DNA of 64,000 nt, taken from positions 77,780,408 through 77,844,407 of the forward strand of contig JAKSZU010000009.1 of assembly GCA_026018925.1 (NCBI GenBank), in the 5' to 3' direction. Of the stretch, positions 33,441 through 48,000 are shown one piece after another; the stretch's first letter is position 1, and each line of letters opens with the position of its first letter. This DNA comes from Tupaia tana. Its lineage: Eukaryota > Chordata > Mammalia > Scandentia > Tupaiidae. The position numbers and the translations under genes are program-made. Under the pieces are notes generated by a model. The model did no database searches. It was not told the origin of the DNA and saw only the letters and a list, made by a program, of their open reading frames with translations.

Positions 33441-34074
33441 ATTGAGGCAGGGCCAGTCACTGACCCCCAGCTCCAGCTCCCCCAACTCCAGAGCCCCACA
33501 TCAACAAGGTAGACTTTTTTTCTTCTTCTTCCTTTTGTTAATTTCCTACTTCTCCTTACCCCACTGGACTTTCCCCAGCTCTCCTGTAGAGCCTAATTCC
33601 ATCTGTAGCCTCCATGCTAGTGTGCAGTGTATAACTTTTTCTTTATTCTCTTTCATACTCTTTCCTCTTATATTGTCATGTCCTGCTTATCCTCAACCCA
33701 CCAAGAGGGGCTACACAGGTCTAGAATCGCAGTTTTCAAATACCTAGTATTGTGAGGCTCCCTGATATTCTCCCTTTTACTTAGCCACCTGCCTAAAAGG
33801 AGAAACTGCTCTTCAGACACCTGAATAGAAGACTCTTTATATGGAGACCACATTGCAAAACACAGCAGAAGAGAGACTTCAACCCACATCAGTCCACAGC
33901 AAAAGGGAAGCACACTTGCTCCCAGTTAAAGAAACATTCTCCAAAAAAGTATCCAAAAGTAAATACATCTCCCAATGGCTAGAAGTAGAAGAAGAGCCTC
34001 AGATCTGAATAAACCAGGAAATACGTCTCCATCACAACTCTCCACTACCTCTTTGAAAAATAGATGTTACCAAA

Positions 34075-34916
34075 ATGTCAGAGAAAGAATTTAAAACATT
34101 CATGATGACAAAACTATGAGTTGGAACAGAAAAGAGACAATGAACTACAGGAGATTAGGAAGTCCTTCCATGATATAAAAGAAGAAATGGACAGTCTAAG
34201 AAAGAATCAGATGGAACTATTAGAGATGAAGTCTGTAATACAGGAAATCAAAAACACTCTCGAAAGTATTAAAAGTCGATTAGACCTTGCTGAAGATCAT
34301 CAAATCTCCAACATAGAAGATAAAATCTCTGACCTGAAAAATTAAAAAAAGATAGAGAAAATAACAAAAAACATGAGGATAATATACAAAATTACTAGAC
34401 TCCATTAAACGTCTAAACATCCTAATAATTGATATCCCAGCAGGTGAAGAAACTAATAAGGGCATGGGAAATTTTTTTCATAAAATTCTGGAAAAAAAAT
34501 TTCCCAAGTCTAGAGAAGCACTCACATATCCAGACTCAAGAAATATAAAAGAATCCAAATAGAATCAAGCCAAGATTTTCCCCAAGGCACATTTTAGCCA
34601 GACTGGCGAAGACCACAGATAAAGACAATATACTAAAATTGGCAAGAGAAAAATGACAAGTTATTTACAAATGCCATCCCATGAGGCTAATACTAGACCT
34701 TTCAACAGAAACAATTCAAGAATGGAAAGAATGGGAAGACATATTGAAAGTGATAAGAGAGAAATAATTTCAACCAAGATTATATCCAGCAAGATTATCC
34801 TTCATATGGAAACAAAAATTAAAATCTTCTCAGACAAACAAAACCTGAAAGAATTTGCCAACACCAGACTAGCTCTTCAAGAAACTCTGAAGAGAGTCCT
34901 GTTGCAGGTAAACTAA
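34075..34916 (+). pseudogene. L1-I ORF1 remnant
   Basis: The ATG at 34075 begins an ORF1-like sequence but hits a stop after 14 codons. A shifted frame (34121-34345) encodes the ORF1 coiled coil (heptad-rich, ...MDSLRKNQMELLEMKSVIQ). Remnants of the RRM/C-terminal domain follow to 34916, ending in QETLKRVLLQVN. Not functional. Confidence 0.88.
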
Positions 34917-34959
34917 AAAATGAGCAGCCAGAATAAGGGAATAAAAAACAACCAACACA

Positions 34960-37900
34960 ATGGCCAACTTACAGGTAGAGACAAGTCCAGAAAAATCGAT
35001 AATAACATTGAATGTTAATGAATTAAATTCTCTAATCTAGAGACACAAACTGATTGAATTGATAAAAAACCAGCAACTCTCTATCTGTTGCCTAAAAGAA
35101 ATGCATCTCATGTATAAAGACACACGTAGACTAAAAGTCAAGGGCTGGAAAAAGTTATCCCATGGAAATGGGAAGTGAAAAAGAGCTGGAGTTGCGATAC
35201 TAATTTCTGACAAAATAAGCATTAAAACAAAAACTGTTGGAAGAGACAAAGAATATTACAAAGAAGAGACTACTATATTGTAGTAAAATGGTTAATCTAT
35301 CAAGAGGATATAATGCTTATAAATATCTATGTACCCAACTCAAGAGCACCCAAATACGTGAAGGAAAGAATGTTAGATCTAAAAGGAAAGATACACTGCA
35401 ACATACTAATTGTTGGAGACTTCAACATCCCACTATCTCCTCTGGACAGATAATCTAGACAAAAAATAAGTAAAGAGAATAAGATCTAAATAATACCATA
35501 AATCAAATGGACTTAACAGACATCTATAGAACTTGACACCCAAAAACCACGAGATACACTTTTTTCTTACTCATGCATGGAACCTTTTCAAAGACTGAGC
35601 ACATAATAGGGCACAAAGCAACCTTCTACAGATTCAAAGGCATAGAAACTATATCCAGCATCTTCTCCAACCATGGTGGAATTAAACTTGATTTTAATTT
35701 CAAGAGAAATCATCAAAAATACACAATTACATGGAAACTAAATAACCTAATCCCAAATGACTTTACAACTACTGAAAAAATTAAGACTGAAATAAAAAAA
35801 ATAATGGAAGCCAATGACAATGAGGACATAAGTTTCTATAATCTTTGGGACACTGTAAAAGCAATCATAAGAGGGAAGTTCATAACAATTAGTGCACATA
35901 CAAAGAAGATGGAAAGAAGGCAAATGGATCAACTAACATCGTGACTCAGACAATTGGAAAAGCAACACCAAAAAAATCCAAAAACTTGCAGGAGAAAATA
36001 AATAATAACATCCAAGCAAAACTAAATGAAATAGAAAAGAAATGAACTATATAAAAAATATATGAAAGTAAAAGCTAGTTCTTTGAAAAGATAAACAAAA
36101 TTAATACACCACTAGTGAGATTTTTAAAGAAGAGATAAAGGAAACAGGTAAATCAAATTTGCAATGAAGCTGGCAATATAACAATAGACATAATAGAAAT
36201 ACAAAACTTCATTAGAAGATACTATGGGGGACAGCAGGTTGCATGGTGATTAAGGATGTTGGACTTCCACATGGCCAACTGTGGTTTGAGTCCTGGACCT
36301 GGCAGCTTGCTTCCTCACTTATTCTCTCTCTATCTTCCACTCTTGCTCTCACTCTGTCCTTCTCTGATCAAATTAAAAATAAATAAATAAGTAAAGTTAA
36401 ATAAAATAATTCTTTAAAAAAAGAAGATACTATGAACAACTATATGCCAACAAACTAGAAAATCTGTATGAGATGGACAAATTCCTGGACACATATCATG
36501 TACCAAGATTGAGACAGGAAGATGTAGAAAGTCTGAATAGGCCCATAATAAGCCTGGAAATTGAATCAATAATAAATGACCTCCCAACAAAGAAAAGCCG
36601 TGGCCCTGATGGCTTCTCTGAATTCTATCAAAATTTTAAAGAATAGTTAAGTCCCATATTGTTCAAGTTATTTCTCAGGGTACAAAAGGGTGAAACTCTC
36701 CCAAATTCATTCTATGAAGCCTCCATCACCCTTATCCTTAAAACAGATAAGGACAAGACAAGGAAGTAAAACTATAGACCAATATCTCTGATGAATATAG
36801 ACACAAAAATTCTCAACAAGATATTATCAAATCATATACAACAACATATAAGCAAGATTATACATCATGACCAGGTAGGCTTTATTCCAGGGATGCAAGG
36901 TTGGTTCAACGTATGTAAAATCATAAATGTGATATACCATATTAATAGCAAGAAAGAGCAAAATCATATGATCATATCAATTGATGTGGAAAAAGCATTT
37001 GATAAGATACAACATCCCTTCATAATCAAGACTCTCAGCAAAATCGGCATAGAAGGGTCATGTCTCAGTACAATAAAAGCTACCTACTAAAAACCCATAG
37101 CTAATGTTAATCATGCTGAATTGAGAAAAGCTGAAAGCTTTTCTACTAAAAACTAAAACAAGAAAAGGATGCCCACTTTCTTGACTCCTTTTCAATATAG
37201 TACTAGAAGTCCTTGCCATCGCAACCAAGAAATAGAATAAAATAAAAGGCATTCAAGTAAGAAAAGAAGAGTTGAACCAATGTCTATTTGCAGATGACAT
37301 GATGGTATACATGGACGACCCAATGGTATCCATGAAAAAATTCCTGGAAGGAATACATGATTACAGAAAATTTGCAGGATACAAAATCAACATACAGAAA
37401 TCTATTACATTTCTATTTACAAACTGCAGACAGAGATAGAACTGAAAAAAGTAATTCCATTTACCTAGTCACAGAAAGTATAAGATATATAGTATATAGA
37501 AATAAATCTAAGTAAAGAATTTAAAGACTTCCACAAAGAAAACCATGAGAAGCTAAAAAGAAAAAATGAAAATGAAACAAAAAAGTGGAAGGGCATTCCA
37601 TGTTCCTGAATTGGAAGAATTAATATAATCAACATGGCAATTCCACCGAAATTAATCTATTAAATTAATCTCAATTAAAATACTAGAGACATTCTTCACA
37701 GATCTAGAAAAGACAATCTTATGATTTGCCAAAGCAATTCTCACAAAAAGAGTGGAATGGGTGGCATCTCACTCCCTTACCTAAGAATGTACTACAAAGC
37801 TGTGGAATTGAAAACAACATGGTATTGGCACAGAAATAGGTGGACCAATGGAACAGAATATCATCTCCAGAAATAAACTCCCAGACATACAGCCAACTGA

Positions 37901-38737
37901 TTTTTGACACAGGGTACCAGTTAATCCATTGGGGAAAGGAAAACCACTTTAGTAAATGGTGCTGGATAAACTGGGTATCTACCTGTGGAAGGATGAATCT
38001 GAGCCCCGTACCTCTCACCATTGACAAAAATCGACTCAAAGTGGATGAAAGGTCTAAACCTAAGACCTCAAACTGTAGAACTGTGGCTGGAAAACTGTGG
38101 GGAAAGTCTGGGAGATATTAGGATAGGCAAAGACTTCTTAAATAAGACCCCCCAAAGCACAGTCAATAATCTCAAAAATAAGCAAGTGGGATTACAGCAA
38201 AATAATAAATTTCTCCATGGCAAAAGACACAGTAATTAGTGTGAATCAACAGCCCTTTGAATGAGAAAATATTTTTGTAAACTATGCATCAAATAAGGGA
38301 CTGATAATCAGGATATATAAGGAACTCAAGCAGCTGTCTCCAAAAAAGATGATTAATCCTATTAAAAGATGGGAGAATTAGTTAAAAACAATATCAAAAA
38401 CAAAAACAAAAGAAAAAAAATACTCTTTAAGGAAGACATAGGAATAGCCAAAAGGCATATGAAAACATGCTCAATATTCCTCATTGTAAGGGAGATGAAG
38501 ATCGAAACAATGAAATACCACCTAACCCCAGTCAGAATGACTAAGATTAAATAAAGAAAAAATGATAAGTTCTGGCAGGGGTGTGGTGAAAAGGAACTCT
38601 CTTACACTGCTGGTGGGAATGTAAATTGGTCCAGCGACTGTTGAGAACAATTTGGAGATTCTTCAAAGATCTACATATAGAACTATCATATGATCCAGCA
38701 ATCCCACTCCTTGTTATCTACCCAAAGGACAGAAGAA
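34960..38737 (+). pseudogene. L1-I ORF2 remnant (endonuclease, RT, C-terminal)
   Basis: Starts at the ATG 34960, 44 bp after ORF1, with the endonuclease N-terminus (IITLNVNELNSLI) and an early stop. The RT core is readable at 36791-37090 ([25 protein letters not shown] and [13 protein letters not shown]). The LFADDMMVY-equivalent box lies at about 37285-37315. Many stops and shifts. The C-terminal end is displaced to beyond 51762 by the insertions. Confidence 0.9.
36226..36421 (+). mobile_element. Short tRNA-derived SINE (second subfamily) in L1-I ORF2
   Basis: Flanked by AGAAGATACTAT (36214-36225 and 36422-36433). Head ggacagcaggttgcatggtgatt, B-box GTTTGAGTCC, then a short CT-rich body lacking the gagaatggaggag block of the main family. 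Confidence 0.93.
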
Positions 38738-38993
38738 ATTTTTTTGAGAGGTTTTTGCTATAGGGCATGTGCTCACCAGAAAGAAAGAGAGAGAAAGAGA
38801 GACAGAAAGTAAGAAATCATCTCCCAGCGGAGATGGCCACATCGCAATCACTTCTCATCCACTCTCCCCTTGGGATCTTGGGAACACACGCACATGCGCC
38901 CAACGTGAGTTTAAGCCTCCGGGTCTGGGACTCAAACTGTGATTGAATACATAGGAGTCCAGCAACATAGTCATTACACCAACGGCTGGTCCC
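38738..38993 (-). mobile_element. tRNA-derived SINE, antisense, in L1-I
   Basis: Full-length copy with expanded AG-rich (antisense CT) region, lying 20-30 bp upstream of the giant monomeric element. Confidence 0.92.
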
Positions 38994-39010
38994 AAAACAA
39001 ATTCTTAACA

Positions 39011-39026
39011 GAAAAAGTACTTGTAC
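39011..39026. other. Target-site duplication of the giant element, left copy
   Basis: GAAAAAGTACTTGTAC recurs at 51746-51761. The L1-I sequence is continuous across the two copies (…aacagaaaaagtacttgta joins catctatgtttattg). Confidence 0.9.
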
Positions 39027-42000
39027 AGAACAAGGTTCCACATGGCGCCAGCGAACTAGATTGTTCAGGGAATGAAGAGTTTCTACTGATAATTCAGCCT
39101 CCAACAAACGAGCTAGCGGCAGGAGAAGCCAGGCCCTCAGAACAAGGTTCCACATGGAGCCAGTGAACTAGATTTTTCAGGGAAAGAAGAGTTTCTACTG
39201 ATAATTCAGCTTCCAACAAAGGAGCTAGCGGCAGAAGAAGTCAGGCCATGAGAACAAGGTTCCACATGGTGCCAGTGAACTACATTTTTCAGGGAATGAA
39301 GAGTTTCTACTCATAATTCAACCTCCAACAAACGAGCTAGCGGTAGGGAGCCCCCACCGCACCCCCAAACATCTATCTCTCTTTCGGTCTCTCAGTTCCC
39401 TTCTCTGCCTGCTTCTGCCTTCCCTTTCCTTTTTTTGTAATTTTTCCTTTTTACACTTTTTTTAAATGCACAGTCTTTCTCTGGCTCTTGGCTCCACCTC
39501 TTATCTTGTTAATTTTTGCTATGGTCCCTCCCACCAGGCAGAAGAAGCCAGACCCTCAGAACAAGGTTCCCCATGGTGCCAGTGAACTACATTATTCAGG
39601 GAATGAAGAGTTTCTACTGATAATTCAGCCTCCAATTTTGAGCTAATGGTAGGGAGCCCCCACCGCACCCCCTGCGTTCTACCTTTCTTTCGGTCTCTCA
39701 GTTCTCATGTCTTCCTGATTATGCCTTCCCATTTTTTTGTAATTTTTTCTGTTTACACTTTTTTTAAAAGGCACAGTTTTTCTCTGGCTCTTGGCTCCAC
39801 CTCTTATCTTGTTAATTTTCACTCTGGTCCCTCCCACCAGGCAGAAGAAGCCAGGCCCTCAGAACAAGGTTCCACATGGCGCCAGCAAACTAGATTTTTC
39901 AGGAAATGAAGCCTTTCTACTGATAATACAGCCTACAACAAAGGAGCTAGCCATAGGGAGCTGCCACCACACCCCAGCCTTCTATCTCTCTTTCGGTCTC
40001 TCAGTTCCCGTCTCTCCCTGCTTCTGCCTTCCCTTTCTTTTTTTAATTTTTCCTTTTTACACTTTTTTTAAAAGGAACAGTTTTTCTCTGGCTATTGGCT
40101 CCACCTCTTATCTTGATAATTTTGGCTCTGGTCCCTTTCACCAGGCAGAGGAAGCCAGACCCTCAGAACAAGGTTCCACATGGTGCCAGTGACCTACATT
40201 TTCCAGGGAATGAAGAGTTTTTACTGATAATTCAGCCTCCAACAAACGAGCTAGCGACAGAATAAGCAAGGCCCTCAGAACAAGGTTCCACATGGCACCA
40301 GCGAACTAATTTTTCAGGGAATGAAGGTTTTCTACTGATAATTCAGCCTCCCACATTTGAGCTAGAGGTAGGGGGCCCACACCGCACCCCCAGCCTTCTA
40401 CCTCTTTTTTATTCTCTCAGTTCTCATTTCTCCCTGCTTCTGCCTTCCCTTTTTTTTTGTAATTTTTTCTTTTTACACTTTTTTGAAAAGGCACAGGTTT
40501 TCTATGGCTCTTGGATCCACCTCTTATCTTGTTAATTTTTGCTCTGGTCCCTCCCACCATGCAGAAGAAGCCCAGCACACAGAATAAGGTTCCACATGGC
40601 GCCAGCGCACTAGATTTTTCAGGGAATGAAGAGTTTCTACTGATAATTCAGCCTCCAGCAAACGAGCTAGTGGTAGGGAGCCCCCACCGCACCCCCAGCC
40701 TTCTATCTCTCTTTCGGTCTCTCATTTCCCATCTATCCCTGCTTCTGCCTTCCCTTTTTTCTTTGTAATTTTTCCTTTTCACACTTTTTTAAAAGTCACA
40801 GTTTCTCTCTGGCTCTTGGCTCCAAGTCTTACCTTGTTAATTTTCGCTCTTGTTTCTCCATCCAGGCAGAAGAAGCCAGGCCCTCAGAACAAGGTTCCAC
40901 ATGGCGCCAGTGAACTAGATTTTTCAGGGAATGAAGAGTTTCTACTGATAATTTAGCCTCCAATAAACGAGCTAATGGCAGAAGAAGCCAGGCCCTCAGA
41001 ACAAGGTTCCACATGACGCCAGCGAACTAATTTTTCAGGGAATGAAGATTTTCTACTGATAATTCAGCCTCCCACATTCGAGCTAGAGGTAGGGAGCCCC
41101 CACCGCACCCCTAGCCTTCTACCTCTCTTTCGGTCTCTCAGTTCTCGTCTCTCCCTGCTTTTGCCTTCCCTCTTTTTTGTAATTTTTTCTTTTTACACTT
41201 TTTTTAATAGGCACGGTTTTTCTCTTGCTATTGGCTCCACCTCTTATCTTGTTAATTTTTGCTCTGGTCCCTCCCACCAAGGCAGAAGCCAGACCCTCAG
41301 AACAAGGTTCCACATGGTGCCAGTGAACTATATTTTTCAGGGAATGAAGAGTTTCTTCTTATAATTCAGACTCCAACATATGAGCTAGCGTCTGAAGAAG
41401 CCAGGCCCTCAGAACAAGGTTCCACATGGCGCCAGCGAACTAATTTTTTAGGGAATGAAGATTTTCTACTGATAATTCAGCCTCCATTGTTTGAGCTAGA
41501 TGTAGGGAGCCCCCACCGTACACCAAGCCTTCTACCTCTCTTTCGATCTCTCAGTTCTCGTCTCTCCCTGCTTCTGCCTTCCCTTTTTTTTTGTAATTAT
41601 TTCTTTTTACACTTTTTTTAAAAGGCACGGTTTTTCTCTGGTTCTTGGCTCCAACATTTACCTTGTTAATTTTTGCTCTGGTCCCTCCCACCATGCAGAA
41701 GATTCCGGGCACTCAGAACAAGGTTCCACATGGTGCCAGCGAACTAGATTTTTCAGGGAATGAATAGTTTCTACTGATAATTCAGCCTCCAACTTTTGAG
41801 CTAGAGGTAGGGAGCCCCCACCGCAACCCTTGCCTTCTACCTCTCTTTTGGTCTCTCAGTTCTCATGTCTCCCTGATTCTGCCTTGCCATTTTTTTGTAA
41901 TTTTTTCTTTTTACACTTTTTTTTTCTTTTTTTTGGAGAGGTTTTTGCTATAGGGCACGTGCGCTCGCCAGACAGACAGAGAGAGACAGAGAGATAGAAA

Positions 42001-45000
42001 GCGAGAAATCACCCACCAGGGAGGATGGCCACGCCGCAATCCCTTCTCCTCCATTCTCCTCCTAGGATCTTGGGCACGCACGCACACGCGCCCGGCGTGA
42101 ATTTAAGCCACCGGGTCCGGGACTCGAACCGCGGTCGACTACGTGGGAGTCCAGCGACATAGCCATTACGCTAACTGCTGGTCCCTTTTAACACTTTTTT
42201 TAAAAGGCATGGTTTTTCTCTGGCTCTTGGCTACAACTCTTATCTTGTTAATTTTCGCGCTGGTCCCTCCCACCAGGCAGAAGAAGCCAGGCCCTCAGAA
42301 CAAGTTTCCCCATGGCGCCAGCGAACTAGATTTTTCAGGGAATGAAGAGTTTCTACTTTTAATTCTGCCTCCAAGAAACGAGCTAGTGATAGGAAGCCCC
42401 AACTTCACCCCCAGCACTCTATCTCTCTTTTGATCTCTTAGTTCCCATCTTTCCCTGCTTCTGCCTTCCCTTTTTTTGTTATTTTTTTCTTTTTTTACAC
42501 TTTTTTTTAAAAGGCACAGTTTTTCTCTGGCTCTTGGCTCCACCTCTTATCTTGTTAATTTTTGCTCTGGTCCCTCCCACCACGCAGAAGAAGCCCAGCA
42601 CTCAGAACAAGGTTCCACATGGCGCCAGTGCACTAGATTTTTCAGGGTATGAAGAGTTTCTACTGATAATTCAGCCTCCAACAAATGAGCCAGCGGTAGG
42701 GAGCCCCCACGACAACCCCAGCCTTCTATCTCTCTTTCGGTCTCTCAGTTCCCGTCTCTCCATGTTTCTGCCTTCCCTTTTTTTTTTTTTTATTTTTTTC
42801 CTTTTTACACTTTTTTTAAAAGGCACAGTTTTTCTTTGGCTCTTGGCTCCACCTCTTATCTTGTTAACTTTTGCTCTGGTTCCTCCCACCAGGCAGAAGA
42901 AGCCGAGCCCTCAGAACACGGTTCCACATGGCACCAGTGAACTAGATTTTTCAGGGAATGAAGAGTTTCTACTGATAATTCAGCCTCCAACAAATGAGCT
43001 AGCGGTAGGGAGCCCCCACCACACCCCCAGCCTTCTATCTCTCTTTCGGTCTCTCAGTTCCCGTCTCTCCCTGCTTCTGCCTTCCCTTTATTTTTTTGTA
43101 ATTTTTCCTTTTTACACTTTTTAAAAAGGCACTGTTTTTCTCTGGCTCTTGGCTCGACCTCTTATCTTGTTAACTTTTGCTCTGGTCCCTCCCACCAGGC
43201 AGAAGAAGCCAGACCCTCAGATCAAGGTTGCACATGGTGCCAGTGAACTACATTCATTTTTCAGGGAATGAAGAGTTTCTACTGATAATTCAGCCTCCAA
43301 CAAACGAGCTAGAGGTAGGTAGTCCCCACCGCACCACCAGCCTTCTATCTCTCTTTCGGTCTCTCAGTTCCCGTCTATCCCTGCTTCTGCCTTCCCGTTT
43401 TTTTGTAATTTTTCCTTTTTACCATTTTTTTAAAAGGCACAGTTTTACTCTGGCTCTTGGCTCCTCCTCTTATGTTGTTAATTTACACTCTGGTCCCTCC
43501 CACCAGGCAGAAGAAGCCAGGCCCTCAGAAAAAGGTTCCACATGGCGCCAGCGAACTAGATTTTTCAGGGTATTAGGAGTTTCTACTGATAATTCAGCCT
43601 CCAACAAAGGAGCTAGCGGTAGTGAGCCCCAACCCCACCCCCAGCCTTCTATCTCTCTTTCGGTCTCTCAGTTCAGGTCTATCCCTGCTTTTCCCTTCTC
43701 TTTTTTTTTTTTTGTAATTTTTCCTTTTTATACTTTTTTAAAAGGCACAGTTTTTCTCTGGCTCTTGGCTCCACCTATTATCTTGTTAATTTTCGCTCTG
43801 ATTTCTCCCACCAGGGAGAAGCAGCTGGGCCCTCAGAACGAGGTTTCACATGGCGCCAGTGAACTAGATTTTTCAGGGAATGAAGAGTTTCTACTGATAA
43901 TTCAGCCTCCAACAAATGAACAAGCGGTAGAGAGCCCCCACCGCATCCCAAGCCTTTTATCTCTCTTTCAGTCTCTCAGTTCTCGTCTCTCCCTGCTTCT
44001 GCATTACTTTTTTTGTAATTTTTTCTTTTTCACTTTTTTTTAAAATGCACAGTTTTTCTCTGGCTCTTGGCTCCACCTCTTATCTTGTTACTTTTCGCTT
44101 TGGTCCCTCCCACCTGGCAGAAGAAGCTGGGCCCTCAGAACAGGGTTCCTCATGGTGTCAGAGAACTAAATTTTTCAGGGAATGAAGAGATTCTACTGAT
44201 AATTCCTACTACAACAAACGAGCTAGCAGTAGCGAGCCCCCACCGCACCCCCAGCCTTCTATCTCTCTTTCGGTCTCTCAGTTCCCGTCTCTCACTGCTT
44301 CTACATTACCTTTTTTTTTTGTAATTTTTACTTTTTACACTTTTTTTAAAAGGCACAGTTTTTCTCTGGCTCTTGGCTCCACCTCTTATATTTTTAATTT
44401 TTGCTCTGGTCCCTCCCACCAGGCAGAAGAATCCGGGCACTCAGAACAAGGTTCCCCTGGGGCCAGCGACCTAGATTTTTCAGGGAATGAGGAGTTTCTA
44501 CTGATAATTCAGCTTCCATCAAACGAGGTAGAGGTAGGGAGGCTCCAACGCACCCCTAGCCTTCTATCTCTCTTTTGGTCTCTCAGTTCCCTTCTCTCCC
44601 TGGTTCTGCCTTCCCTTTTTATTTTGTAATTTTTTTGTCACATTTTTTAAAAGGCACTGTTTTTCTCTGGCTCTTGGCTCCACCTCTTATCTTGTTAATT
44701 TTGCTTTGGTCCATCCCACCAGTCAAAAAAAGCCGGGCCCTCAGAACAAGGTTCCACATGGTGCCAGCGAACTAGATTTTTCAGGGAATGAAGAATTTCT
44801 AGTGAAAATTCAGCCTCCAATAAATGAGCCAGTGGTAGAGAGCCCCCAACACACCCCCAGCCTTCTATCTCTCTTTCGGTCTCTCAGTTCCCGTCTCTCC
44901 ATGTTTCTGCCTTCCCTTTTTTTTTTGTAATTTTTCCTTTTTACACTTTCTTTAAAAGCCACAGTTTTTCGCTGGCTCGTGGCTTCACCTCTTATCTTGT

Positions 45001-48000
45001 TAATTTTCACTCTAGTGCCTCGCACCAGGCAGAAGAAGCAAGGCCCTCAGAACAAAGTTCCACAAGGCACCAGGGAACTAGATTTTTCTGGGAATGGAGA
45101 GTTTCTACTTATAATTCAGCCTCCAACAAATGAGCTAGCGGTAGAAAGCCCCCTCCGCACCCCCATCCTTCTATCTCTCTTTCAGTCTCTCAGTTCCCGT
45201 CTCTCCATGTTTCTGCCTTCCCTTTTTTTGTAATTTTTCCTTTTTACTCTTTTTTCAAAAAGGCACAGTTTTCTCTGGCTCTTGGCTCCAAGTCTTATCT
45301 TGTTAATTTTTGCTCTGGACCATCCCACCAGGCAGAAGAAGCCAGGCCCTCTGAACATGGTTCCACATGGCACAAGCGAACTAGATTTTTCAAGGATTGA
45401 ATAGTTTCCACTGATAATTTAGCCTCCAACAAACCAGCTAGTGGCAGAAGAAGCCCGGACCTCAGAACATGGTTCTACGTGGCGCCAGCGAACTAGATTT
45501 TTCAGGGAATGAAGAGTTTCTACCGATAATTCAGCCTCCAACAAACGAGCTAGTGGTAGAAAGCCCCCACCTCACTCCCAGCCTTCTGTCTCTCTTTCGG
45601 TCTCTCAGTTACCATCTCTACCTGCTTCTGCCTTCCCTTTTTTTTTGTCATTTTTTCTTCTTACTCTTTTTTTAAAAGGCACAGTTTTTCTCTGGCTCTT
45701 GGCTACACCTCTTATCTTGTTAATTTTTGCTCTGGTCCCTTCTACCAGGCAGAAGAAGCCAGGCCCTCAGAACAACATTCCGCATTGCACAAGCGAACTA
45801 GATTTTTCAAGGAATGAAGAGTCTCTACTGATAATTCAGCCTCCAACAAACAAGCTAACGGTAGGGAGCCCCCACTGCACTCCCAGGCTTCTATCTCTAT
45901 TTCAGTTTCTCAGTTCCCATCGCTACCTGCTTCTATCTTCCCCTTTTTTTTTTTTTTTTGGTAATTTTTCATTTATACAATTTTTTAAAAGGCACAGTTT
46001 TTCTCTGACACTTGACTCCACCTCTTATCTTCTTAATATTCACTCCGGTTTCTCCCACCAGGCAGAAGCAGCCAGGCCCTCAGAACAAGGTTCCACATGG
46101 CGCCAGCGAACTAGATTTTTAAGGGAATGAAGAGTTTCTATTGATAATTCAGCCTCCAACAAACGAGCTAGCGGCAGAAGAAGCCAGGCCCTGAGAACAA
46201 GGTACCACATGGTGCCAGTGAGCTATATTTTTCAGGGAATGAAGCGTTTCTACTGATAATTCAGTCTCCAACAAACGAGCTAGCAACAGAAGAAGCCAGA
46301 CCCTCAGAACAAGGTTCCACATGGCGCCAGCGCACTAGATTTTTCAGGGAATGAAGAGTTTCTACTGATAATTCAGCTTCAAACGAACGAGCTAGCTGTA
46401 GGGAGCCCCCACTGCACCCCATCCTTCTATCTCTCTTTTGGTCTCTCAGTTCCCATCTCTCCCTGCTTCTTCCTTTCCTATTTTTTGTATTTTTTTGCAA
46501 TTTTTTTAAAAGGCACAGTTTTTCACGGGCTCTTGGCTCTACCTCTTATATTGTTAATTTTCGCTCTGGTCCCTCCCACCAGGCAGAAGTTGGGCCCTCA
46601 GAACAAGGTTACACATGGCCACAACGAACTAGATTTTTCAGAGAATGAAGAGTTTCTACTGATAATTCAGCCTCCAACATACGAGCTAGCGGTAGGGAGC
46701 CCACGCCGCACCTCCATCCTTCTATCTCTCTTTTGGTCTTTCAGTTCCTGTCTCTCCCTGCTTCTGCCTTCCCTTTTTTTTTTTTTTGTAAATTTTCCTT
46801 TTTACACTTTTTTTAAAAAGGCACAGTTTTTCTCTGGATCTTGGCTCCACCTCTTATCTTGTATATTTTTGCTCTGTTCCCTCCCACCAGGCAGAAGAAC
46901 CTGGCCATCAGAAAAAGGTTCCTCGTGGCACCAGTGAACTAGATTTTTCAGGGAATGAAGAGTTTCTACTGATAATTCAGCCTCCAACAAACGAGCTAGT
47001 GGTAGGGACCTCCCCCCCCCACTGCACCCACAGCCTTCTATCTCTCTTTCGGTCTCTCGGTTCCCGTCTCTCCCTGCTTCTGCCTTCCCTTTTTTTTTTT
47101 TTGTAATTTTCCTTTTTACACTTTTTTTTTAAAAAGGCACAATTTTTCTCTGGCTCTTGGCTCCACATCTTATCTTGTTAATTTACGCTCTGGTCCCTCC
47201 CACCAGGCAGAAGAGGCCAGGCCCACAGAACAAGGTTCCACATGGTGCCAGCGAACAAGATTTTTTCAGGGAATGAAGAGTTTCTGCTGATAATTCAGCC
47301 TCCCACAAATGAGCTAGCGGTAGGGAGCCCCCACCACACCGCCAGCCTTTTATCTCTCTTTCAGTCTCTCAATTCCCGTCTCTTCCTGCTTCTGCCTTCC
47401 CTTTTTTTTTGTAATTTTTCCTTTTTACTCTTTTTTTGAAAGGCAGTTTTTCTCTTGCTCTTGGCTCCCCTCTTATCTTGTTAATTTTCGCTCTGGTCCC
47501 TCTCAAAAAGCAGAAGAAGCCCGGCCCTCAGAACAAGTATCCACATGGTGCCAGCGAATCAGATTTTTCAGGGAATGAAGAGTTTATACTGATAATTCGC
47601 CCTCCAACAAACGAGCTAGCCATAGGGAGCACCCAACACACCCGCAGCCTTCTATTTCACTTTCAGTCTGTCATTTCCCATCTCTCCCTGATTTTGCCTA
47701 CTCTTTTTTTGTAATTTTTGCTTTTTACACTTTTTTTTAAAAGGCACAGTTTTCTCTGGCTCTTGGCTCCACCTCTTATCTTGTTAATTTTTGCTCTGGT
47801 CCCTCCCACCTGGCAGAATAAGCAAGGCCCTCAGACACGGTTCTATATGGCGCCAGCGAACTAAATTTTCAGGGAATGAAGAGTTTCTACTATTAATTCA
47901 GCCTCGAACAAACGAACTAGCAGTACAGAGCCCCCACTGCTCCCCCAGCCTTCTGTTTCTCTTTTGGTCTCTCAGTTCCCATCTCTCCCTGGTTCTGCCT

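Larger units (their letters stand above)
33441..38737 (+). mobile_element. L1-I, near full-length decayed L1, 5' portion up to the first large interruptions
   Basis: Contains 5' leader (from roughly 33.44 kb; true start uncertain), ORF1 remnant, ORF2 remnant and, after interruptions, the 3' end at 51762-51799 and 52950-53450. Removing the insertions at 36226-36421, 38738-38993, 39027-51745 and 51806-52943 restores one continuous L1 order, as shown by matching target duplications at the junctions. Confidence 0.85.

Noticed and set aside
42534-44043. Long open frames (196 and 288 codons) with repeated peptide units in the monomer array
   Set aside because: They are the monomers read through. 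Unit lengths vary and are not multiples of three, frames switch between units, and no domain is seen.
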